NCBI GenBank assembly: GCA_017962085.1
Contig: JAGCWA010000028.1
Span: forward strand, 62,001 to 126,000
Direction of reading: 5' to 3'
Origin: Paludibacteraceae bacterium
Lineage (GTDB): Bacteria > Bacteroidota > Bacteroidia > Bacteroidales > Paludibacteraceae
Length of the DNA: 64,000 nucleotides
Shown here: positions 35,699 through 44,913 of the stretch, piece by piece
How positions within the stretch are numbered: the first letter of the stretch is position 1
Layout of the letters: each line of letters begins with the position of its first letter
Made by a program: the position numbers and the translations under genes
Notes under the pieces: model-generated
The model's input: only the letters and a program-made list of their open reading frames with translations
The model's database searches: none
Told to the model about the DNA's origin: nothing

Positions 35699-37642
35699 AT
35701 GAGTTATCTGAGATTTGACAAGACGTTATTAACTAACTTGGAGCAATCCCAACAAAGGGAGATGTTGCGCACCAACAAGTCAGGAGCCTATCATTGCACA
35801 ACCATAATAGACTGTAACACAAGAAAATATCACGGATTATTAGTGACCCCCGTAAGGAACTTGGACAACGACAACCATGTCCTCCTGTCATCCTTGGACG
35901 AGACAGTGATACAGCATGGGGCCGAATTCAACCTAGGCATTCACAAATACAACGGAGACTATTATGCCCCGCTTGGTCATAAGTACCAAAGGGAATTCAA
36001 GTTCGACATCGTCCCTTCCGAAGTATACAGGGTGGGAGGAGTCATCCTTTCCAAAGAAAAGGTGTTCGTGTCGTTCGAAGACAGAATCCTGATAAAATAC
36101 ACGTTGCTTGACGCACACTCGGAGACCATCCTACGGTTCAAACCATTCCTGGCCTTCAGGAACGTGAACGAGCTATGCATGGAGAACGATAAGATAAACA
36201 CCTCCTACGAAGAGGAGGAGAACGGTATCTCCATGTGCCTCTACCAAGGCTACCCAAGGCTCTTCATGCAATTCAACAAGCCCGTTCAATTCGTCTCCCA
36301 GCCTAGCTGGAACAAAGGAATCGAGTACTTCAAGGAGATGGAACGTGGCTACTACTACAAAGAAGACTTGTTCGTCCCAGGATATTTCGAATTGCCCATC
36401 AAGAAAGGGGAATCCGTCATCTTCTCCGCAGGCGTCAGTCAAGCGGACTGTCCGAAACTATCGGAGATATGCTTCGATGAAATCACAAGGAGAACCACCC
36501 GTACGAGCTTCTTCAACTGTCTGAAGAACTCCGCCCAACAACTCTTCTGCAGGAAGAACCCTGAAGAGCTATACCTGTTGGCCGGTTATCCATGGTTCAA
36601 ATGCAGGGCGAGGGATATGTTCATCTCCCTACCGGGAGTTTCGCTCGCATTCGACGACACGTCCGGCTTCCAGAAGATCATGAACACCATGATTCCCGCC
36701 ATCCGTAACTTCATGAACGGTAAGCCTATCGAGCGGGACGTGGAAGGCTTGGACCAACCAGACGTGCTGCTTTGGGTGACATGGGCGCTGCAGGAATACG
36801 GCAAGGCGACCTCCAAAGAGGAGCTTTGGAACCTTTACGGAGACATCCTGAAAGAGATCGTGGAATTCATCCTGCGGCAAAGGCACCCGAACCTCTTCGT
36901 ACATGACAACGCCCTGTTGTTCTCCAACGGATGGGAGACACCAGTGACATGGATGGACGCCACCTTCAACGGGAAACCCGTCACACCAAGAAGCGGTTAC
37001 ATCGTGGAGATCAACGCATTGTGGTACAATGCGCTACGATTCATCGCAGACCTCACCATGGACTTCGGGGAGGAACATTTCTCGGAGACCCTCACCAACT
37101 ATGCGAACAGAGTGCAGGAGAGTTTCTCCGCCACCTTCTGGAATGGCTATTACCTCTACGACTTCGTCAGCGGCAACTACAAAGAGCTGTCGGTTCGTCC
37201 GAACATGATATTCGCCGCTTCCCTCAAATACTCTCCGCTGGAGAACAAGCAGAAGAAAGCGATCGTGGACATCGCCACAAAGGAGTTATTCACCCCTAAG
37301 GGCCTCCGCTCATTGAGTCCGAAAAGCCCTAACTACAGAGGATCCTGCGAAGGGAACGAAGACACCCGCACCTTCTCCAAACACCAAGGCGCCGCATGGC
37401 CATGGTTGCTCGGTCCGTACGTGGAGGCTTACCTCAGCGTATACAAGAACAGCGGCATATTCTTTGCGGAAAGGGCGCTCATCGGCATAGAGGAAGAGAT
37501 GTTCGTCGGATGTATCGGAACGCTCTGCGAGATGTACGACGGCAACCCGCCTTACAAAGGAAGGGGAGGTCTGTCGTTCGCGATGAACGTCGCAGAGACA
37601 CTACGCACAATCAAGAACCTAAAGAACCACAAGAAAGACTAA
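35699..37642 (+). CDS. GH133 glycogen debranching enzyme (amylo-alpha-1,6-glucosidase)
   Basis: 647 residues, usual length for the prokaryotic family. The N-terminal beta domain starts SGAYHCTTIIDCNTRKYHGLLV, and the C-terminal (alpha/alpha)6 barrel contains the GYPWFKCRARDMFISLPG acid region (usually GYPWF...GRDT), DVLLWVTWALQEY and WMDATFNGKPVTPRSGYIVEINALWYNAL. It hydrolyses branch stubs in glycogen. It is followed at 11 nt by a GT4 synthase and a GH57 enzyme, the same order as the alpha-glucan cluster I know from Bacteroides thetaiotaomicron (BT4303-4305 region). No signal peptide is seen, so it is cytoplasmic. Confidence 0.93.
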   Translation: MSYLRFDKTLLTNLEQSQQREMLRTNKSGAYHCTTIIDCNTRKYHGLLVTPVRNLDNDNHVLLSSLDETVIQHGAEFNLGIHKYNGDYYAPLGHKYQREFKFDIVPSEVYRVGGVILSKEKVFVSFEDRILIKYTLLDAHSETILRFKPFLAFRNVNELCMENDKINTSYEEEENGISMCLYQGYPRLFMQFNKPVQFVSQPSWNKGIEYFKEMERGYYYKEDLFVPGYFELPIKKGESVIFSAGVSQADCPKLSEICFDEITRRTTRTSFFNCLKNSAQQLFCRKNPEELYLLAGYPWFKCRARDMFISLPGVSLAFDDTSGFQKIMNTMIPAIRNFMNGKPIERDVEGLDQPDVLLWVTWALQEYGKATSKEELWNLYGDILKEIVEFILRQRHPNLFVHDNALLFSNGWETPVTWMDATFNGKPVTPRSGYIVEINALWYNALRFIADLTMDFGEEHFSETLTNYANRVQESFSATFWNGYYLYDFVSGNYKELSVRPNMIFAASLKYSPLENKQKKAIVDIATKELFTPKGLRSLSPKSPNYRGSCEGNEDTRTFSKHQGAAWPWLLGPYVEAYLSVYKNSGIFFAERALIGIEEEMFVGCIGTLCEMYDGNPPYKGRGGLSFAMNVAETLRTIKNLKNHKKD

Positions 37643-37653
37643 GAAAATAGACT

Positions 37654-38919
37654 ATGAGAGCATTAATGTTTGGTTGGGAATTTCCTCCGCATATCTTAGG
37701 AGGTTTAGGAACAGCGAGTTACGGACTCACCCGTGGCATGTCTGCGCAAAAGGACATGCAAATCACCTTCGTGTTGCCTAAACCATGGGGAGATGAAGAC
37801 CAAAGTTTTCTTCGAATCATCGCGGCGAACAAGGTACCGGTGGTTTGGAGAGACCCTAACTGGGACTACCTGAACCAAGAGCTAGCGGGAAGGTTGAGCC
37901 CAGACGAGTACTACCGTATGCGTGCCTGCATACAGGAGGATAACAACCATATCGGCACGAACGGCATCGGCTCCATTGAGTTCTCGGGACGATACCCCGA
38001 CAACCTGCAGGAGGAGATACGCAACTATGACGCGGTCGCAGGTGTCGTGAGCCGCGCTTTAGACTTCGACATCATACACTCGCACGACTGGCTGACATAC
38101 CCCGCCGGCGTGCACGCCAAATACGTGTCGGGCAAACCGCTCGTCATCCACGTCCACGCCACCGACTTCGACCGAAGCCGAGGCAACGTGAACCCTACCG
38201 TCTACAGCATCGAGAAGGCGGGTATGGACCATGCGGACCATATCATCACCGTAAGCAACAAGACAAGGGATACGGTCATTGACCAATACCACATAGACCC
38301 CGCAAAAGTGACCACGGTGCACAATGCGGTGGAGCCGCTCAGCCCGGAAATCCAGGCCATCCAACCTCACCACAACACGAAGGACAAGGTGGTCACCTTC
38401 TTGGGACGTATCACCATGCAAAAGGGTCCTGAGTACTTCGTCGAGGCTGCCCACAAGGTGTTGCAGAAGACCAAGAACGTGCGCTTCGTCATGGCCGGCA
38501 GCGGTGACATGATGGAGAAGATGATCAGCATGGTGGCCTACAAGAACATAGGCGACCGCTTCCACTTCACAGGGTTCCTGAAAGGCACGGAGGTCTACGA
38601 GATACTGAAATCGAGTGACGTCTACATCATGCCATCCGTATCGGAGCCATTCGGCATCTCTCCTTTGGAGGCGATGCAGGTAGGTGTGCCGACCATCGTC
38701 TCCAAACAGTCAGGCTGCGCCGAGATCCTCAGCAACGCTATCAAGATAGACTACTGGGACATAGACGCAATGGCGAACGCAATTTACTCCATCATCACCT
38801 ACCCCGCCATGTACGATTACCTGAAAACGGAAGGGAAGAAAGAGGTGGACGGAATCGTCTGGGAGAACGCGGCTTGGAAAGTGCGCGACATCTATGACAG
38901 AGTATTAGGATTGAAATAA
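37654..38919 (+). CDS. GT4 glycosyltransferase, glycogen-synthase-like
   Basis: 421 residues with a GT-B fold. N-terminal FGWEFPPHILGGLGTASYGLTRGM is the glucan-synthase-like glycine loop, then IIHSHDWLTYPAG, LVIHVHATDFDRSRG and C-terminal FLGRITMQKGPEYFVEAA and EPFGISPLEAMQVGVPTIVS, the nucleotide-sugar site with its Glu pair. Likely transfers glucose from UDP/ADP-glucose during glycogen metabolism, judged from its place between the debranching enzyme and the GH57 gene. Confidence 0.9.
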   Translation: MRALMFGWEFPPHILGGLGTASYGLTRGMSAQKDMQITFVLPKPWGDEDQSFLRIIAANKVPVVWRDPNWDYLNQELAGRLSPDEYYRMRACIQEDNNHIGTNGIGSIEFSGRYPDNLQEEIRNYDAVAGVVSRALDFDIIHSHDWLTYPAGVHAKYVSGKPLVIHVHATDFDRSRGNVNPTVYSIEKAGMDHADHIITVSNKTRDTVIDQYHIDPAKVTTVHNAVEPLSPEIQAIQPHHNTKDKVVTFLGRITMQKGPEYFVEAAHKVLQKTKNVRFVMAGSGDMMEKMISMVAYKNIGDRFHFTGFLKGTEVYEILKSSDVYIMPSVSEPFGISPLEAMQVGVPTIVSKQSGCAEILSNAIKIDYWDIDAMANAIYSIITYPAMYDYLKTEGKKEVDGIVWENAAWKVRDIYDRVLGLK

Positions 38920-38939
38920 CAAATAACAACATAGGCAAA

Positions 38940-40361
38940 ATGAGAACAATATGCTTTTACTTTCAGATACACCAGCCCTTCAGACTGAAGAGATATAGGT
39001 TCTTCGACATCGGCATGGATCATTACTACTACGATGACTACGCCAACGAGGAGATCATACGCCGCATCGCCGAACGTTGCTACCTGCCTGCCAACCAGAC
39101 CATCCTACAAATGATCAAGGAGACGGGAGGAAAGTTCAAGGTGGCCTTCTCCATCTCGGGAATCGCCTTGGAGCAACTGGAGCTTTACGCACCGGAGGTG
39201 ATCGACTCCTTCAAGGAACTGGCACAGACAGGCTGTGTGGAATTCCTGGCGGAGACATTCGCCCACTCCCTATCGAGTCTGGAAGAGGACAGCGACGAAT
39301 TCGAGCTGCAAGTGAAGATGCATGCGAACAAGATACAAAGTCTCTTCGGCTACAAACCGACCTCCTTCCGTAACACCGAGCTCATCTACTCAGACGACAT
39401 CGGAAGGCGGGTGGCCAACATGGGCTTCAAAGGCATGATCACCGAAGGCGCCAAGCACGTATTGGGATGGAAAAGCCCGAACTACGTCTATTGTTGCGCC
39501 AGCAACCCACGCCTCAAGCTATTGCTCAAGAACTACAAACTGAGCGACGACATCACCTTCCGCTTCTCAGACTGGAGCTGGGATCAGTTCCCGCTGACGG
39601 CCGACAAGCTAATCAATTGGATATCAGCCTGTCCAAAAGAAGAAGATGTCTTCAACCTCTTCATGAACTACGAGACGTTCGGTGAGCTGCAAAGCAAGGA
39701 GACGGGCATCTTCGAGTTCCTGAAAGCGATACCGCGCATGGCGGAGAAAGCGGACATCAATTTCGAGACGCCAGCCAACCTCTTCAGCAAGAAGAAACCG
39801 ATCGACCGCATCGACGTCCCTTACACCATCTCATGGGCGGACGAGGAGCGAGACACCTCCGCATGGCTCGGAAACGAGCTGCAACGGTCGGCTTTCAACA
39901 TATTGTACAGCATCCGTGACAAAGTGCGACTCTGCACCGACAGGAAGATCCTGCAGGACTGGTATTACCTCCAGACCTCCGACCATTTCTACTACATGAG
40001 CACCAAGCACTTCTCCGACGGAGCGGTACACAACCATTTCAGTCCGTACGAGACCCCGTTCGAGGCCTTCACCAACTACATGAACGTACTTAGCGACTTC
40101 ATGATCCGCGTCAGGGAGAAGTTCCCGGAGGGAGTGGACGTGGAGGAACTCAACTCACTCATGAAGACCATCAACGCCCAAGGGAAGATCATCGCCCAAT
40201 TGGAGCAGGAGAAAAACGACACCTCCACCCAAAGCGAGGCTAAAGCCAAGAAAGGGAAGGTGGAATGCAAGGCGCAAAAGGTCACCAAAGAGAAGAAGAG
40301 CACCGCGAAAAAGGGGAAGAGCACCGCTTCCACCCCAAAGGCTAAGAAGTCAATAGCCTAG
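38940..40361 (+). CDS. GH57 alpha-amylase-like protein with Lys-rich tail
   Basis: 473 residues. GH57 landmarks: FYFQIHQPFRLK (motif 1 His), GCVEFLAETFAHSL (motif with Glu), FRNTELIYSDDI (the nucleophile-Glu region, expected around here) and FMNYETFGELQSKE. GH57 enzymes act as 4-alpha-glucanotransferases or amylases. The C-terminal 60 residues are low-complexity and very basic (KAKKGK, KSTAKKGKSTAS repeats), an extension outside the catalytic fold that resembles histone-H1-like or polyanion-binding tails. The stop codon is within a heptad repeat. Confidence 0.88.
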   Translation: MRTICFYFQIHQPFRLKRYRFFDIGMDHYYYDDYANEEIIRRIAERCYLPANQTILQMIKETGGKFKVAFSISGIALEQLELYAPEVIDSFKELAQTGCVEFLAETFAHSLSSLEEDSDEFELQVKMHANKIQSLFGYKPTSFRNTELIYSDDIGRRVANMGFKGMITEGAKHVLGWKSPNYVYCCASNPRLKLLLKNYKLSDDITFRFSDWSWDQFPLTADKLINWISACPKEEDVFNLFMNYETFGELQSKETGIFEFLKAIPRMAEKADINFETPANLFSKKKPIDRIDVPYTISWADEERDTSAWLGNELQRSAFNILYSIRDKVRLCTDRKILQDWYYLQTSDHFYYMSTKHFSDGAVHNHFSPYETPFEAFTNYMNVLSDFMIRVREKFPEGVDVEELNSLMKTINAQGKIIAQLEQEKNDTSTQSEAKAKKGKVECKAQKVTKEKKSTAKKGKSTASTPKAKKSIA

Positions 40362-40385
40362 GCAATAGACATTAGACTTTAGTTG
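40351..40385. repeat. Heptad tract at the 3' end of the GH57 gene
   Basis: CAATAGC, (CTAGG)CAATAGA, CATTAGA and CTTTAGT follow with 7-bp phase and contain the gene's TAG stop (40359-40361). Confidence 0.55.
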
Positions 40386-40451
40386 TTGGGGTGCTAAGTT
40401 TTGCACTCCAATAAAAATCCGGCAAGGCGCAAAAGATAATTTGCATTATTC

Positions 40452-40483
40452 GTTGTCGATTATGAAATCATTTTATACCTTTG
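40452..40483 (+). promoter_or_regulatory. Promoter of tRNA-Pro
   Basis: GTTG (40452-40455), a 20-nt spacer and TACCTTTG (40476-40483), an exact -7 box ending 10 nt before the tRNA. Confidence 0.7.
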
Positions 40484-40493
40484 CGGCGGATTT

Positions 40494-40569
40494 CGGGGTG
40501 TAGCGCAGTTGGTAGCGCGTTACGTTCGGGACGTAGAGGTCGCCCGTTCGAGCCGGGTCACCCCGACCA
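40494..40569 (+). tRNA. tRNA-Pro (anticodon CGG)
   Basis: 76 nt with encoded CCA. The acceptor stem CGGGGTG pairs with CACCCCG. The D arm is GCGC...GCGC, the anticodon stem TTACG/CGTAG with loop TTCGGGA (CGG at 34-36, G37), and the T arm GCCCG-TTCGAGC-CGGGT. The C1 start and G37 agree with proline tRNA. Confidence 0.96.
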
Positions 40570-40570
40570 C

Positions 40571-40611
40571 AAGTCTTTGCAACTCATCATGAATCGCAAA
40601 GACTTTTTTTA
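40571..40611 (+). terminator. Terminator after tRNA-Pro
   Basis: A perfect 10-bp stem AAGTCTTTGC/GCAAAGACTT (40571-40580/40596-40605) is followed by TTTTTATT. Confidence 0.9.
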
Positions 40612-40678
40612 TTGGCAGGTTCCATATTGCAGAACACGCCTAATCGTCATAACCAAAGAAGAAGCGAGGAGAGAACAC

Positions 40679-41173
40679 ATGAGAAAGATCAGATGCCCCA
40701 AATGTGAACAATTCATCAGATTCGAGGATAGCCGCATAGAGCCAGGCGCATCCATCATCATCCAATGCGACAACTGCGGGAAGAAATTCAGCATACGATT
40801 CAAGCCTAAAGAGGAGAAGAAGGAGGACTACACCTACGGCTGCATCATCGTCGTGGAGAACGTGTTCTGCCACAAGCAGGTCATCCCGCTACAACTCGGG
40901 GAGAACATGTTCGGAAGACGCTGTCCCGGCACCGTCATCTCCTCGCCCATCGACACCAACGACACCAGCATGGACAGGATGCACTGCATCGTCCACGTGG
41001 AGATGGACAAGGCGGGTAACATCATCCATAAAGTGGAAGACTACGACAGCCTCGTCGGCACCTTCGTGATGAACGAAATCCTGCAGAAAAAGGAGAAGAG
41101 GATTGTCCACGAAGGGGAGATCATCACTTTGGGAGCGACCACCCTCATCCTCAAAACAGGTGCGCCAGACTAA
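40679..41173 (+). CDS. Zinc-ribbon plus FHA domain protein
   Basis: 164 residues from the ATG at 40679, which has GAGGAGAG just upstream; the longer frame from 40481 runs through the tRNA and is not coding. The N-terminus is an MJ0042-type zinc ribbon (IRCPKCEQFIRF, IQCDNCGKKFSIRF), and the C-terminal half an FHA domain (GRRCPGTVISSP, SMDRMHCIVHVEMD, VEDYDSLVGTFVMNE). FHA domains read phosphothreonine, so a link to a Ser/Thr kinase is possible, but none is encoded nearby. The core Arg and Ser/His of the phosphopeptide pocket seem present (GRR, S..H). Confidence 0.85.
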   Translation: MRKIRCPKCEQFIRFEDSRIEPGASIIIQCDNCGKKFSIRFKPKEEKKEDYTYGCIIVVENVFCHKQVIPLQLGENMFGRRCPGTVISSPIDTNDTSMDRMHCIVHVEMDKAGNIIHKVEDYDSLVGTFVMNEILQKKEKRIVHEGEIITLGATTLILKTGAPD

Positions 41174-41406
41174 TCAACCAACCGCATAAGCGTTCCGTTC
41201 CACCGCTTCGGAACCACCTCAAGATGCCCCATTCAAACAAATATTGAAAAAATCCAAGCATATATCCCCCGATAATCAAGGATAAGTTACAGAATTTTAT
41301 GTATTTTTGTCGAATGACTACACGGGAGGAACACAATTTTCTTCCCAATAGTCAGTTAAGTAATATGGGGAGACCCAACTAGGAATAACATCTTTGGTAA
41401 ACAGTA
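41174..41406. other. Leader region of porW
   Basis: No gene is seen. An exact -7 box TATTTTTG (41302-41309) lacks a clear -33 box. It would give a leader of about 90 nt. A short inverted repeat (TTCCG/CGGAA, about 41192-41212) is near the FHA gene end. Confidence 0.45.
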
Positions 41407-44400
41407 ATGTTAAGGACAAAAAACACCTACATATTGTTCGGTCTAATGGCAATTCTGACATTAGCGGGCTGTGACATGAAGAAAAACACTTGGTTCAACA
41501 GAAAGCACCAAGCGTTGAACACGAAATACAACGTCTATTACAATGCGAACGAGTCCTTCAAAAAAGGGAACAAGAGGATTGAGGAAGCATATCAACCCGA
41601 CTATTCCCACGTGATTCCCGTGTTCGCCGTGAGCGACGCATCCACGAAAGGGGCTGGAACGGGAGACATGAACAAGGCGGTGGAGAAATGCGAGCAGGCC
41701 ATCCAGAAACGCTCCATGCAGAAGAAGCCGAAGAAGGACTACAGCAAGATGCGTGACCCTAACTACGTATCATTCTACAATCAAGAAGAGTTCAACTCCT
41801 ACATGGACGAAGTATACATGCTGATGGGCAAATCCAAATACTACGCCAACGATTACTTGGCGGCCTCAGCCACCTTCACCTACGTCACCAAGCACTTCTC
41901 GCAAGACCAAAGACTCGTCACGGAAGCGAACATCTGGAAAGCGCGCGCCATGAAAGAGATGGACTGGATCTACGAGGCTGACGAAATACTTAAACGAATC
42001 GACCCGGAAGAGATCGACCCATCGCTCGTCAACCTATACAACGGAGCCATGGCGGACCTGCTCGTCACCCAACGAGAATACAAAGCGGCGCTCCCCTACC
42101 TGGAGAAGGCGGCAGACACAGAAAAAGACCGTTTACAACGGACTAGATTTAACTTCGTGTCCGCACAGATTTACCAACTATTAGGAGAAAAAGAAAAGGC
42201 TTTCACCCTCTACGAGAAGGTCATAAAGGCAAACCCGCCTTACCAAATGTCCTTCAACGCCAAGATAAGGGAGACCGAAGTGGTGGGCGGTAAGCAATCC
42301 ACGGAATCGCTCGTCAACCGTCTCCTCAAGATGGCCAAGAACAAAAACAACGAGGACTATTTGGATCAGATCTACTATGCGATCGGTAACATATACCTCG
42401 CCAAGAAAGATACCACCAAGGCAGTGGAGAACTACCTATTGTCCGCAGAGAAAAGCACTCGCAACGGCAAAGAGAAGGCACAGACGCTCATCACACTCGG
42501 AGACATCTACTACGAACGTCCTGACTATGTGTTGGCTCAACCATGCTTCTCGGAAGCTTCTTCCCTGATAGACCATAAGCATGACGACTACGTCAGAGTA
42601 TCCCGCCTCGCCTCCGTATTGGACGAGCTGGTGCAGAACTACAACACCTACAAGCTGCAGGATAGCTTGCTCATACTCTCCACCGCAAGCAAAGGCGACC
42701 TCACCGCCGCCATCAACAGACAGATCGCCAAAATCATAGAGGAGGAGAAGAAAGAGAGGGAACGCCGCCAGAAAGAATACGAGGAGCAGAAACAACTGGA
42801 GCTTGAAATCGAAAACATGGCGGTCATGGATAAACGAGCCTTGGGCAACACGGAAGGCTCCACATGGTATTTCTACGTCAAAAGCACAGTGGACAAGGGA
42901 AAGCTGGAATTCCGCAAGAAATTCGGACAAAGACGTTTGGAAGACAACTGGAACCGTAAAAACAAAACCATCGCTGTCTTCTCGGAAGAATCCCTGTCGG
43001 ACATGATAGACATGGACGCGCTAACCATAGAAAGCGATGACGAAGAGACGAAAGATGAGACGAACGGAGCGAACAAACAAGCGGTGGCAAACGAATCCAA
43101 CCCTAAGCGCCCCGAATATTACTTGAAACAAATTCCTTTCACGGAAGAACAGAAAAAGACCTCTAACGAGCAACTCGCCGACGCTCTCTTCAACTTGGGC
43201 GTCATCTACGACGAGAAACTGAACGACTACGAGAAGGCCTTCGAAGCCTTCGAGGAGTTCGCCAAACGCTATCCGAACGATCCGCGCACGGCGGACGGTT
43301 TCTATTGCTGCTACAGAATCGCAGGCAAGATGAACGACGCCCAACTCACCGACAAATACAGGAACATACTGCTCACGGACTACCCGGACAGCAAGTATGC
43401 GAAGATACTCTCACAACCGGACTTCAAGGCGAAACTTGAGAAGATGAAGGATGTACAGGATTCCCTCTACGAGAGGACGTACGCCGCCTTCCTCAACGGC
43501 CATTTCAACGAAGTGAAGGCGAACACCGCCTACATGGAGACTAACTACCCAGTATCTTCCCTCATGCCTAAATTCTTGTTGCTGAACGCATTGAGCGTCG
43601 GAAAGACCGAAGGGAAAGACACCTTCGCCGTGGCGCTCAATAACTTGTTGGAACGCTATCCAAGCAGCGACGTATCCTCCATGGCGAAGGATATTCTCGC
43701 CCTCATCAACCAAGGAAACAACCCGGAGCAGGGCACATCAACGGGCGGACTCATGTCCCTCCGCGAGGAGACCCGGAAAGAAGAGGCTGAACAAAACGGA
43801 GTGGTCGAGAACAAAGGCTTCACCGTTAGCTTCAACTCCCCTTACATCTTCGTGATCATCACAGACACCACGAAGGTCAACTCCAACAAACTCCTCTACG
43901 AAACCGCCACCTACAATTTCACGAAGTTCCTCATCAAGGACTTCGATCTGGACATCAAGAACGGTATATTATCCGTATCTGGACTCGACAACTACGAGGA
44001 GGCGCTCTGGTACATCAACGGTGTGATCGCCGACAAAGGCATACAATCCGTTCTCAGCGGGACAGACTACAAGTACTTGCTCATCACGCCAGAGAACCTG
44101 GAGCTGATCGGCAACGGATACACCGTGGAACAATACGAGAAGTTCTACAGAGAGAATATCGCAGGCAAAAACAAACGCTCCAACAAGACCAACATCGAAC
44201 TTGTCGGAGAGCAACCTAAAGAAGAGGCGGCAACCTCCACCCAAAAAATCGACACGAAAGAGGGTGAAGACCTGAACGGAGCGAAAACAACATCCGCACC
44301 AAAAGAGACTACGCAGACAAACGCTCCAGCCTCAGAAACAAAGGTGGATGAGACGAAGCCGACGGCTGAAGTAGGAAACGAGAAGAAAGAATCCTCCGCT

Positions 44401-44910
44401 CAACCGGAAGAGAAGAACAATGTTCAACCGGAGGAGAAGAAGGACAATGCGCTCACCGAAACCAAGGAGGAGGCTAAGGAAGAAGCCGACAAGACGGTCA
44501 AAGAGCAACCTAAGAAGGAGTTGAGGAAATACAAGGGACTCTACACCTATGACCCTGCATCATCCCACTGCCTCGTCATCATCGTCAACCAAGGGAAGGC
44601 GAATGAGGCCGAGGTGATAAAAGCGCTGAACGAATACAACAAGAACAACCAAGCCTTGTTGAACCTGCATGTGGAGACCACTTCATCCAAGGCCTTCCCG
44701 CAGATGTTCGTGATCGGCGACATGCCATCGTCGGAAATAGGAATGTCCTACCTTACCCAATTCGTAAAAAGCGCGGAGGTGAAGAATGCGTTCGGGAACA
44801 CTCCTTACCGCAACATCGTCATTTCCAAAGACAACCTACAAGTACTGAAGGAGAGCGGTAACATCAATGTTTACATGGAATTGTACAAACGATTATACCT
44901 AAAAAGATAG
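41407..44910 (+). CDS. porW: T9SS TPR lipoprotein PorW/SprE
   Basis: 1167 residues. Lipobox LTLAGC (Cys22), then KKNTWFNRKHQALNTKYNVYYNANESFKKG, the conserved N-terminal block of SprE/PorW proteins. About ten tetratricopeptide repeats follow (for example AALPYLEKAADTEKDRLQRTRFNFVSAQIYQLLGEKEKAFTLYEKV area, 220-460 and 600-800). Two late beta/alpha modules (around 815-925 and 1050-1165) both contain a pattern of the type hydrophobic-VIIV...N...ALNEYN. Between them is a low-complexity stretch rich in Lys, Glu, Thr and Ala (about 940-1040), making this longer than flavobacterial SprE (about 870). PorW links the PorKLMN motor to the translocon. porX starts 3 nt after its stop. Confidence 0.88.
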   Translation: MLRTKNTYILFGLMAILTLAGCDMKKNTWFNRKHQALNTKYNVYYNANESFKKGNKRIEEAYQPDYSHVIPVFAVSDASTKGAGTGDMNKAVEKCEQAIQKRSMQKKPKKDYSKMRDPNYVSFYNQEEFNSYMDEVYMLMGKSKYYANDYLAASATFTYVTKHFSQDQRLVTEANIWKARAMKEMDWIYEADEILKRIDPEEIDPSLVNLYNGAMADLLVTQREYKAALPYLEKAADTEKDRLQRTRFNFVSAQIYQLLGEKEKAFTLYEKVIKANPPYQMSFNAKIRETEVVGGKQSTESLVNRLLKMAKNKNNEDYLDQIYYAIGNIYLAKKDTTKAVENYLLSAEKSTRNGKEKAQTLITLGDIYYERPDYVLAQPCFSEASSLIDHKHDDYVRVSRLASVLDELVQNYNTYKLQDSLLILSTASKGDLTAAINRQIAKIIEEEKKERERRQKEYEEQKQLELEIENMAVMDKRALGNTEGSTWYFYVKSTVDKGKLEFRKKFGQRRLEDNWNRKNKTIAVFSEESLSDMIDMDALTIESDDEETKDETNGANKQAVANESNPKRPEYYLKQIPFTEEQKKTSNEQLADALFNLGVIYDEKLNDYEKAFEAFEEFAKRYPNDPRTADGFYCCYRIAGKMNDAQLTDKYRNILLTDYPDSKYAKILSQPDFKAKLEKMKDVQDSLYERTYAAFLNGHFNEVKANTAYMETNYPVSSLMPKFLLLNALSVGKTEGKDTFAVALNNLLERYPSSDVSSMAKDILALINQGNNPEQGTSTGGLMSLREETRKEEAEQNGVVENKGFTVSFNSPYIFVIITDTTKVNSNKLLYETATYNFTKFLIKDFDLDIKNGILSVSGLDNYEEALWYINGVIADKGIQSVLSGTDYKYLLITPENLELIGNGYTVEQYEKFYRENIAGKNKRSNKTNIELVGEQPKEEAATSTQKIDTKEGEDLNGAKTTSAPKETTQTNAPASETKVDETKPTAEVGNEKKESSAQPEEKNNVQPEEKKDNALTETKEEAKEEADKTVKEQPKKELRKYKGLYTYDPASSHCLVIIVNQGKANEAEVIKALNEYNKNNQALLNLHVETTSSKAFPQMFVIGDMPSSEIGMSYLTQFVKSAEVKNAFGNTPYRNIVISKDNLQVLKESGNINVYMELYKRLYLKR

Positions 44911-44913
44911 AAG

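Noticed and set aside
40481-40678. 5' extension of the FHA gene
   Set aside because: It would translate through tRNA-Pro and its terminator; the ATG at 40679 with a GAGGAG upstream is the better start.
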